Positions 24,380 to 31,369 of a stretch of DNA of 49,295 nucleotides are shown here, in pieces. Source of the stretch: an uncultured Collinsella sp. (GTDB taxonomy: Bacteria; Actinomycetota; Coriobacteriia; Coriobacteriales; Coriobacteriaceae). Position numbers and translations under genes: made by a program. The stretch covers positions 1 through 49,295 of the forward strand of contig UQIB01000021.1 of assembly GCA_900541015.1 (NCBI GenBank). Reading direction: 5' to 3'. The notes under the pieces were generated by a model that was not told where the DNA came from, did no database searches, and saw nothing but the letters and a program-made list of their open reading frames with translations. The stretch's first letter is position 1. The number at the start of each line of letters is the position of its first letter.

Positions 24380-25349
24380 GAGCCTCCCCTCCCTTGCAGA
24401 AAAACGGAATGATCAGATCGTCAAAATCCTGAATCTCCTCGTGGCCAAAGCCTTCAAAGAACTCATGACGCTTTTCACAGGTCAGGTTGTTATAGACCGC
24501 AAACTGCGTAGCTGGCGGACAGACGATATCGGCTGTGCCGGTGCCAAACAGCACGGGGCATTTGACCATAGGGGCAAAGTTCTTGGAATCGAAGTACTCC
24601 AGCTTGGCATAGGCTTCGTCAATACGAGTCGAGTCCTCGTCAAACCAGCGAGACCAATAGCGCAGGCCCTCGTAGGCAATGTCGTCGGCATCCAAATCCC
24701 AGACCAGGCGGAAATCTGACAGGAAGGGATAGAGGATGGCGGCACGATTGATAAGCTCGCTGTTAAGCGCACAGGTCGCAATGCCCAAACCGCCGCCCTG
24801 CGACGCGCCGTTCACAAACACACGCGCAAGATCGATGCCCTCGAGCTCGCGAACGATGCGGCACAGGATGCGAATATCTTGGTGCAAGCGGACATAGTAG
24901 AGGTTGGCCGGGTCGCCGTCGATACCGGCGACGATATGACCGGCAACCGTTGTGCCCTCAAATCCACCAATGTCCTCGGAGGGACCTCCTTGGCCGGGGC
25001 AGTCGAGGGCGATGAGTGCCATGCCCATGCCCGCAAACGACGCCTGCTCAAACCAGCTGCGGCTTGCACCCGGATACCCATGGAACTGAAGCACCAATGG
25101 CACGGGCTCGTCCGAGACAGGTTTAAGGTACTTGGCATGCAGGCGCGCGCCACACATGCCGGTATACCAGAGGTCGAAAAGCTGGCAGGTCGCGGCATCG
25201 GCGACCGATGCCGTCTCGATCGCATAGTCAAGCCCGACGGCGTCGGCCTCGGCCATGCGATCCTTCCAAAAGAGATCGAAATCTGATGGACGGGGCATGG
25301 CGCCTCGGTATTCACCAAATTGATGTTGTAGCTCCTGAGCACTTGGCAT
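24372..25349 (-). CDS. AXE1 family acetyl esterase, candidate sialate O-acetylesterase
   Basis: A 325-residue cytoplasmic alpha/beta-hydrolase. FHGYPGASRSW supplies the oxyanion region, DCPGQGGPSED follows, the nucleophile Ser183 is in NGASQGGGLGI, the acid Asp in GTGTADIVCPP and the His in GFGHEEIQDF. Characterised relatives deacetylate xylo-oligosaccharides and cephalosporin C and form hexamers. Sitting between the sialic acid transporter genes and nanA, it could remove O-acetyl groups from imported sialic acids; that is inference. Start ATG 25347-25349 (MPSAQELQ); a TTG start 15 bases upstream is possible. Overlaps the dead paralogue by 8 bases. Confidence 0.78.
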   Translation of the reverse strand: MPSAQELQHQFGEYRGAMPRPSDFDLFWKDRMAEADAVGLDYAIETASVADAATCQLFDLWYTGMCGARLHAKYLKPVSDEPVPLVLQFHGYPGASRSWFEQASFAGMGMALIALDCPGQGGPSEDIGGFEGTTVAGHIVAGIDGDPANLYYVRLHQDIRILCRIVRELEGIDLARVFVNGASQGGGLGIATCALNSELINRAAILYPFLSDFRLVWDLDADDIAYEGLRYWSRWFDEDSTRIDEAYAKLEYFDSKNFAPMVKCPVLFGTGTADIVCPPATQFAVYNNLTCEKRHEFFEGFGHEEIQDFDDLIIPFFCKGGEAHV

Positions 25350-25385
25350 GGCTCGTGAACCCAACCTTTCGAAATCGCAACGGAG

Positions 25386-25413
25386 GTGCGCCCGGCAAGG
25401 GAACCGGGCGCAC
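25386..25413 (-). other. hairpin between transporter and esterase genes
   Basis: Perfect 10-bp stem GTGCGCCCGG / CCGGGCGCAC with an 8-base loop. It lies just past the second ATPase gene. There is no T run, so it is more likely a processing or stabilising structure than a terminator. Confidence 0.55.
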
Positions 25414-25429
25414 GGGAGGGAAAGCGAGG

Positions 25430-26257
25430 CTACTCGCCGAGCTTGGGATGCAGCAGCGACGGCGCAGCGCCGAGCAGCATCTTGGTGTAGGGGTCCTGGG
25501 GGTGCTGGAAGACCTGCTTGGCCTCGCCCTGCTCGACGATCCTGCCACCATTCATAACGATGATGTCGTCAGAGATATAGCGGACCGTCTGGATGTCATG
25601 GCTGATGAACACCATGGCCAGGCCGAGCTCCTTCTTAAGGTCGGTTAACAGGTTCAGAATCTGTGCGCGGACCGAAACGTCCAGAGCCGAGGTGGGCTCG
25701 TCGGCGATGATGGCATCGGGGTTCAGCGACAGGGCACGGGCAATTGCGACGCGCTGACGCTGGCCGCCCGAAAGCTGACCGGGAAGAACCTCGGCGGCGG
25801 AGCTGGGCAGACCGGTGAGCTCCAGGAGCTCCTTGACGCGCTTCTCCTGCTCGGCCTCAGTACCCAGGTTGTGGACGCGCATGGGATCGAGCAGCTGCTC
25901 GCGAACGACCATGCGGGGATTGAGCGCCGTGGCCGGGTTCTGGAACACGACTGAGATGACGCGACCCATGTGGCGACGGTCCTCGGCGGTACGTTTGGTA
26001 ACGTCCTTGCCCTTAAAGTAGACCTTGCCGCTCGTGGGGGCCTGCAGGCCGCACATGACGTTGGCGGTGGTGGACTTACCGCAACCGGACTCGCCGACGA
26101 TGCCGATCGTCTGACCGGGCATGAGCTTAATCGTTACACCCTGGACGGCGTGAACCAGGTTGGGGTGCAGAATCGAGCCGGTACGGGTCCTAAAGGTGAC
26201 GTGGACGTCATCAAGGAAGATGATCGGCTCGACGCCGTTGACTGCGGTCTCGCTCAT
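25430..26257 (-). CDS. ABC transporter ATP-binding protein, SatD-like (sialic acid importer)
   Basis: A 275-residue OppF/DppF-type ATPase. Walker A GESGCGKST, Q loop VFQNPATALNP, signature LSGGQRQRVAIARA, Walker B AIIADEPTSALD. It ends at PSLLHPKLGE, so it lacks the C-terminal Cys-rich domain found in the OppD/OppF pair of the other operon. Its ATG directly follows the TAG of the fused permease-ATPase gene and GGAGGTG gives its ribosome site. With that fusion it would form the ATPase dimer. Peptide specificity is possible, but operon context favours sialic acid. Confidence 0.85.
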   Translation of the reverse strand: MSETAVNGVEPIIFLDDVHVTFRTRTGSILHPNLVHAVQGVTIKLMPGQTIGIVGESGCGKSTTANVMCGLQAPTSGKVYFKGKDVTKRTAEDRRHMGRVISVVFQNPATALNPRMVVREQLLDPMRVHNLGTEAEQEKRVKELLELTGLPSSAAEVLPGQLSGGQRQRVAIARALSLNPDAIIADEPTSALDVSVRAQILNLLTDLKKELGLAMVFISHDIQTVRYISDDIIVMNGGRIVEQGEAKQVFQHPQDPYTKMLLGAAPSLLHPKLGE

Positions 26258-28273
26258 CTACATCACCTCCGCGTGAGGGGTCAAACCATTTGCCTTGAGC
26301 ACCTCGTCGGGGAGCTCGGAATAGAAGTGCTCGGTACCGGGCACGCGCTTGAAGACCGGACGGGTGTCCAGGCCAATACGCGGATGGCTCGAGCGGGGCG
26401 CGAAGCGATCGCCCTTGGGGAAATCGCGCGGGCTCGGAACGGCGCCGGGCACCTGGTGCAGGCGACCCGAACCGCTCTCGATGGACAGAACGGAACCCAG
26501 AAGACCGCGGGTGTACTCGTGGATCGGGTTGGTGAGCAGCTCCTTGGTGGGTGCCTGCTCGATAACCTGGCCAGCGTACATAACCGTGATGTTATGGGCA
26601 ACCTCGGCGACCAGAGCCAGGTCATGCGAAACGAAGATCATGGCAAAGCCGAGCTTGGCCTGAAGATCGTTGAGCAGCTTGATGACCTGCTTCTGGACGG
26701 TAACGTCCAGAGCGGTCGTGGGCTCGTCGCAGATGACCAGCTTGGGGTCGCGGGTAAGGGCCATAGCGATCAGGACACGCTGACGCTGGCCGCCGGAAAG
26801 CTCGTGCGGATAGCTCTCGAGCGTGCGCTTGGGATCGAGGCCGACGAGCTCCAGGAGCTCCTCGGCGCTGCGGGTTCCGCCGCGCTTGGTGAGCTGCTTC
26901 ATCTGGGCAGAGATGAGCATGGAGGGGTTGAGCGAGGACAGGGCGTCCTGATAGACCATAGCGATATCGGTACCGCGCAGGCCGAACCACTCCTTCTTGC
27001 TCATCTTGAGCAGGTCACGGCCCTCCCAGAGGACCTCGCCGGAAAGGTGCTCGTCCTCATCGGTCAGGCCCATGATGGCCAGCGTGGTGATGGACTTACC
27101 GCAACCGGACTCGCCCACCAGGCCCATGGTCTGACCAGGACGGACGTCAAAGTTGACATGGTCGACGACGTTGATATCACCGTGATGCTCAAACTGAATG
27201 CAGAAGTCACGGACCGAGAGAATCGGTTCAACAGACTCGTCGGGCACATGGCGATCGTCACGCTTGAGCTCGACATCGCGCAGGGCGCCAAGGCGAGCGG
27301 AGAGGGACTGGGCCTGCTCCTTGTAGGCGCGAACGGGGTCGGAGACCAGCAGGTCGGCCTCGCGACGCTTGGAGGAATCGGTAGGATCCAGGGCGGCGGA
27401 GGGGGCAGCGGCCATGGCGTCGGTAATGCCCTCGGAGAGGATGTTAAGCGCCAGGCAGGTGATCATGATGGCCAGGCCCGGGAACAGCGCCTGCCACCAA
27501 CGGCCGGCGAGCACGCCGCCGCGGGCGTCGGCGAGGATGTTGCCCCAGGTAGCGGTGGGCTCCTGGATACCAGCGCCGATGAAGGTCAACGAGGCCTCGA
27601 AGATGATGGCGTCGGCGACCAGGGTAACGGTGAAGACCATGATCGGGGCGATGCAGTTACGCAGAACATGCTTGATCAAAATCCACGGAGCCTTGGCGCC
27701 GGAAACGATGACCGCGCGGACATAGTCCTCGCCGTACTCGGACACGATGTTGGCGCGCACGATACGGGCAATCTGCGGAGTGTACATAAAGCCAATGGCG
27801 AAGATGATCGACGGCACGGAGTTGCCCAGGATGGAGACAAAGACGGCCGCGAGGGCGATGCCCGGGATGGACATGATGATGTCCAAGATACGCATGATCG
27901 TCTCGGAGACGGCCTTGCGCGAAACCGCTGCAAGGGCGCCCACGACCGAGCCGCAGACCAGAGCCATGGCAGTGGCGCCAAAGCCGATAATCAGCGAGTA
28001 ACGACCACCGTAGAGCATACGCGACAGAATGTCGCGACCCTTATCGTCGGTACCGAAGATAAATCCGTTGCCGGGAGCCTGGCGAGCCGTAAAAATCTCG
28101 ACCGGGCTATAGGGGGCAAGAAGGGGCGCCAGGATCGCAGTCAGGGCGACCAGCACCAGCACGACGGCGGCAATCTTAGAAGATAGCGTCATCTTCTTCC
28201 AGCCACCGAGCTTGAGCCCCTTGGAGGCAGCCTTCTCGAGCTGCTCGGTTTGCTTCTCTCGAATCTTTACCAT
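26258..28273 (-). CDS. permease-ATPase fusion, SatC-like (sialic acid importer)
   Basis: A 671-residue fusion. Residues 1-290 are a DppC-type permease (FGTDDKGRDILSRMLYGGRYS; EAA loop DYVRAVIVSGAKAPWILIKH). After a charged linker (~290-350) comes an OppD-type ATPase: Walker A GESGCGKS, Q loop VYQDALSSLNP, signature LSGGQRQRVLIAMA, Walker B LVICDEPTTALD. Permease-ATPase fusions of this kind are known in the SatABCD sialic acid transporters of Haemophilus ducreyi and in bifidobacterial nan loci. The C-terminal segment GDRFAPRSSHPRIG aligns with the four-Cys motif of OppD but has no Cys at all. It starts 3 bases after the permease gene. Confidence 0.88.
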   Translation of the reverse strand: MVKIREKQTEQLEKAASKGLKLGGWKKMTLSSKIAAVVLVLVALTAILAPLLAPYSPVEIFTARQAPGNGFIFGTDDKGRDILSRMLYGGRYSLIIGFGATAMALVCGSVVGALAAVSRKAVSETIMRILDIIMSIPGIALAAVFVSILGNSVPSIIFAIGFMYTPQIARIVRANIVSEYGEDYVRAVIVSGAKAPWILIKHVLRNCIAPIMVFTVTLVADAIIFEASLTFIGAGIQEPTATWGNILADARGGVLAGRWWQALFPGLAIMITCLALNILSEGITDAMAAAPSAALDPTDSSKRREADLLVSDPVRAYKEQAQSLSARLGALRDVELKRDDRHVPDESVEPILSVRDFCIQFEHHGDINVVDHVNFDVRPGQTMGLVGESGCGKSITTLAIMGLTDEDEHLSGEVLWEGRDLLKMSKKEWFGLRGTDIAMVYQDALSSLNPSMLISAQMKQLTKRGGTRSAEELLELVGLDPKRTLESYPHELSGGQRQRVLIAMALTRDPKLVICDEPTTALDVTVQKQVIKLLNDLQAKLGFAMIFVSHDLALVAEVAHNITVMYAGQVIEQAPTKELLTNPIHEYTRGLLGSVLSIESGSGRLHQVPGAVPSPRDFPKGDRFAPRSSHPRIGLDTRPVFKRVPGTEHFYSELPDEVLKANGLTPHAEVM

Positions 28274-28276
28274 AAT

Positions 28277-29233
28277 CTACACCGTCCTGATGCGCGGGTT
28301 GATGAGCAGGTAGAGCATGTCAACCACGATGTTGATGATGATGAAGGCGAGAGCAACGACGATGACGACGCCCTGAACCAGGTTCGCCTCGTTGCCCTGA
28401 ACGCCCTGCAGAATCGCGGTGCCCATGCCGGGGAGGTTGAAGATAACCTCGATGACGACGGCGCCGCCCATGAGGTAACCGATCTTAAGACCGAGGGTGG
28501 TGACCGGGGTGATCAGCGCATTGCGAAGAACGTTGATGCCGACGACGACCTTCTCGGGAACGCCGGCGCCACGAGCCATACGGACATAGTCCTTGTCGAG
28601 CTCCTCGACCATGGCGGTACGCACGATACGAGTCATCTGGCCCGTCAGCGGAAATGCCAAGGCGATAGCGGGCATGATCATACGTCCCAGATAGCCAACC
28701 GGATTCGTGGTGAAGTGAGGCAGAGCACCCGATGCCGGGAGCACCTTAAGGTAGGAAGAGAACAGCAGGATCAACAGAACGGCAAGCCAGAACGACGGGG
28801 TTGCCAAGCCGGCGATGGAAAAGACGCGGATCACTTGGTCCGGCCATTTGTCGCGATACAGTGCCGCGATGACGCCGAGCAAAAACGAAACGACCGCACC
28901 GATGGCAAGACCGATGAAGGTCAGCTGCATCGTGACGGGCAGGGCCGTGGAGATGCGCTTGGCAACGGAGTTGCGAGCAGCACCATAGGTGCCCATGTCG
29001 CCATGGATCAAATCGCCCATATAGCGCACGTAGCGCACGGGCCAGGGGTCGTCCAGACCATACTTCTCATGGTACTCGGCAACCGCCTCGGGCGAGGCGC
29101 CGTCACCCAACGCCGTGTAGGCGGGGTCGGTCTTGGAGAACGACATAAGGAAGAACACCAGGACGGTGACGCCCAATGCCATGATCGGCAGCGCCACAAG
29201 ACGCCTTCCAATCAAACGTAGCAAGTTGTTCAC
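28277..29233 (-). CDS. ABC transporter permease, SatB-like (sialic acid importer)
   Basis: A 318-residue OppB/DppB-type permease. The first span is LVALPIMALGVTVLVFFLMSF; the external loop starts KTDPAYTALGDGASPEAV; EAA loop DYVRMARGAGVPEKVVVGIN; the C-terminus is LLINPRIRTV. I chose GTG 29231-29233 because GGGGAG lies six bases upstream; the open frame continues 11 residues further. It follows the binding-protein gene after 157 bases containing a strong hairpin. Pairs with the permease half of the fused protein. Confidence 0.88.
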   Translation of the reverse strand: MNNLLRLIGRRLVALPIMALGVTVLVFFLMSFSKTDPAYTALGDGASPEAVAEYHEKYGLDDPWPVRYVRYMGDLIHGDMGTYGAARNSVAKRISTALPVTMQLTFIGLAIGAVVSFLLGVIAALYRDKWPDQVIRVFSIAGLATPSFWLAVLLILLFSSYLKVLPASGALPHFTTNPVGYLGRMIMPAIALAFPLTGQMTRIVRTAMVEELDKDYVRMARGAGVPEKVVVGINVLRNALITPVTTLGLKIGYLMGGAVVIEVIFNLPGMGTAILQGVQGNEANLVQGVVIVVALAFIIINIVVDMLYLLINPRIRTV

Positions 29234-29294
29234 GTTCTCTCCCCTTTCTTTTGTCGGTAGGACCAACTGGTATATGAGTACGGATACTCATTAC

Positions 29295-29328
29295 AAGACC
29301 CGAGCGACATCGTTGCCGCCCGGGTCTT
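29295..29328 (-). terminator. hairpin between binding-protein and permease genes
   Basis: Stem AAGACCCG / CGGGTCTT around an 18-base loop. The minus strand continues TGTAATG without a clear T run. Its place after the binding-protein gene mirrors the hairpin after oppA and would leave the binding-protein message in excess. Confidence 0.55.
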
Positions 29329-29390
29329 TGTTTCAACTATGAGGATACGGTCCCAACGACCGACATCCTGCATACAGACTCAAGCGAGTC

Positions 29391-31004
29391 TTACGCCTTG
29401 ACGGTCGCAACGCCCCTGAAGGACATGCTCGTCGTGCCGATGCCCTTGAAGCCATCGAGGGCCTCGCCGTTGGGCGCAGTGGACGGATCGTCCCAGGAAG
29501 CGGAGACGGTCTTGACGTGGACAACGGGGTACAGAACGGCGTTGTCGGCAATGATGTCGAAGCACTCGTTCCACTTCTTCTGCTGCTCGTCGCCCTCGGC
29601 GGCAAGGGCCTCGTCCATGAGACCGTGGAGCTTCTGCCACTCAGCGGACTCCTTCCACGGGCAACGGGTCTGCATCCAGACGTTGTCGCCGTACCACCAG
29701 TTGAGCAGCAGGTCGGGGTCGGCGCCGAAGCAGGAAGGATCGCCAGGGGCAAGGAGGATATCGTAGGCCTCGCCGCCGTCGATGGCAGCGTAGGTGGCCG
29801 GCGAGGTATCGGTCTGGATGGTCACATCGAAGCCGAGAGCGTCGAGATCGTTCTTGACCTGGGCGGCCATGCCCTTAATCTGCTCGTTGTCGGTGGTGCG
29901 CAGGGTGATGGCACCCGGGGTGATGCCAGACTCCTCGATGAGCTTCTTAGCCTTCTTGGCGTCGGTCTTGTACACCGTGGAAGCCTCATGATAGTTGGTG
30001 AAGCTCTTGGGCAGGTAGCAGCTGGCAGCGGTGGCAAGGCCGGCGAAGGTGTTGCTGACCATCTTCTCGGTGTCGAGCGCATACATGACAGCCTGACGGA
30101 CCTTGACGTTGTTCCAAGGCTCCTTGGCGACGTTGAACATGATGAAGCGGGTGCCGAAACCCTGGACGTTATCGATCTTGCAGCCGGCGCTCTCGAGCTG
30201 GTCGACGGCGTCAGCGGTAACGAGCTCCATAACGAGCGTGGAGCCCTCCTGCTGAGCGGTAACGCGAGCGGTGGGGTCGGTCAGGATGCTGTACTGGATC
30301 TTCTTATCCTCGGCAGCATACTCACCGTTGTACTCGGGGTTGGGAACCAGGGTGATCTCGGTATCGGAGATAGAGTCGTACATCCAGGGGCCGGAGCCGA
30401 TCGGCTGCTTGGCGCGATCCTCCTCGGTCTGAGTGGCCGGGGTAACGCGGATGATAGCCAGACGATCCTTGAGCAGGGAGAAGTTGGGCACCTTGGTCTT
30501 GACCGTCACGGTGCTGGCGTCCTTGGCCTCGATGGACTCGAAGGGCTGGAAGAACGGAGCATAGGTAGCGGAAGCGGCGCAAGCGGTGTAGGAGGCGACG
30601 ACATCGTCAGCGGTGACCTCGGTGCCATCGGAGAACTTTGCGCCCTTGCGGATGGTGACCTCGAAGGTAGTGTCGTCCACGGACTTGGGATCGTCGGTGG
30701 CGAGCTCGTTGAAGGTGCTGTAGTCGTGGTAATCGATGCCGTAGAGGCCCTCGACGACGTGCCAGTTAGCACCCAGGCCCACAGCGGAGCCGGTGCTGGC
30801 GGGATCGAAGCTGGACGGAGCGTAAGCGGAACCAGCGGTGATCACGCCGCCGCCACGGTTGGCGGAATCGGTGGAACCGGAAGCAGAACCCTCGTCGCTA
30901 GAGCTGCCACCGCAGCCGGTGAGACCAAGCCCTGCGACAGCAGCGACGCTGCCGGTGAGGCCGAGGAACGAACGCCTGGACATACCCTTGTTGATGATGG
31001 CCAT
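29391..31004 (-). CDS. solute-binding lipoprotein, SatA-like (sialic acid importer)
   Basis: A 537-residue SBP family 5 lipoprotein. The signal is MSRRSFLGLTGSVAAVAGLGLTGC: twin Arg, hydrophobic stretch and lipobox LTGC, Cys near residue 31. A Ser/Gly/Asp linker follows, then SFDPASTGSAVGLGANWHVVEGLY and the usual two-lobe fold, with VRQAVMYALDTEKM in the middle. Start ATG 31002-31004 has AGGAGA upstream; the frame is open 5 residues further. First gene of a nine-gene operon ending at nanE. The family mostly binds peptides, but SatA-type members bind sialic acid; the choice rests on the neighbours. Confidence 0.85.
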   Translation of the reverse strand: MAIINKGMSRRSFLGLTGSVAAVAGLGLTGCGGSSSDEGSASGSTDSANRGGGVITAGSAYAPSSFDPASTGSAVGLGANWHVVEGLYGIDYHDYSTFNELATDDPKSVDDTTFEVTIRKGAKFSDGTEVTADDVVASYTACAASATYAPFFQPFESIEAKDASTVTVKTKVPNFSLLKDRLAIIRVTPATQTEEDRAKQPIGSGPWMYDSISDTEITLVPNPEYNGEYAAEDKKIQYSILTDPTARVTAQQEGSTLVMELVTADAVDQLESAGCKIDNVQGFGTRFIMFNVAKEPWNNVKVRQAVMYALDTEKMVSNTFAGLATAASCYLPKSFTNYHEASTVYKTDAKKAKKLIEESGITPGAITLRTTDNEQIKGMAAQVKNDLDALGFDVTIQTDTSPATYAAIDGGEAYDILLAPGDPSCFGADPDLLLNWWYGDNVWMQTRCPWKESAEWQKLHGLMDEALAAEGDEQQKKWNECFDIIADNAVLYPVVHVKTVSASWDDPSTAPNGEALDGFKGIGTTSMSFRGVATVKA

Positions 31005-31369
31005 GTCTTCTCCTATCAATAGAGAATCTTACCCGGGAGCACCTAGACTTGCCCCCGCGCAACTTGCGGACGATATATACCTTACCTACCGACAAACCCA
31101 ACTTGGGTGCCGCGCTCGGCGACCGATACATACATCCGCTTGAACGGTATTTACTACCGTTCACCGAATTCGTTGACAAACGATACTGCAGACAGTATGT
31201 ATCGACGAGGTGAGATATCAGTCTTCGTCAACCCGCAGGATAGCAGGGCCGTTCGCTTGGGTTAGTCAAACGTTTTAGCGTTAATAAAACCCGAAATCAG
31301 TAGGTAATCGCCGCGAAATAAATGATTGAAAATCGGCCAAGCATGTATATCAGTTGTCTAGAAGCGCGT
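31005..31369 (-). promoter_or_regulatory. control region of the sat-nan operon
   Basis: No gene lies in these 365 bases. Minus-strand -35 TTGTCA (31174-31179) and -10 TAGTAA (31151-31156) are 17 bases apart. The perfect palindrome TGAACGGTA-N5-TACCGTTCA (31141-31163) covers the -10, as a repressor site would. ATACTG-CAGA-CAGTAT (31183-31198) is a second palindrome just upstream of the -35. Further up, TAAAACGTTTGA (31266-31278) is a LacI/cre-like site. The leader would be about 140 bases. No regulator gene is present in the window. Confidence 0.55.

Noticed and set aside
31075..31095. NanR-type GGTATA repeats in the sat-nan leader
   Set aside because: Only one clear GGTATA is present on the minus strand; the enterobacterial site needs two or three in tandem.
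31173..31201. Plus-strand TTGACA-N17-TATGTA promoter
   Set aside because: A good match by sequence, but the only plus-strand DNA after it is antisense to uvrC and carries no gene. It could be antisense transcription; I do not claim it.
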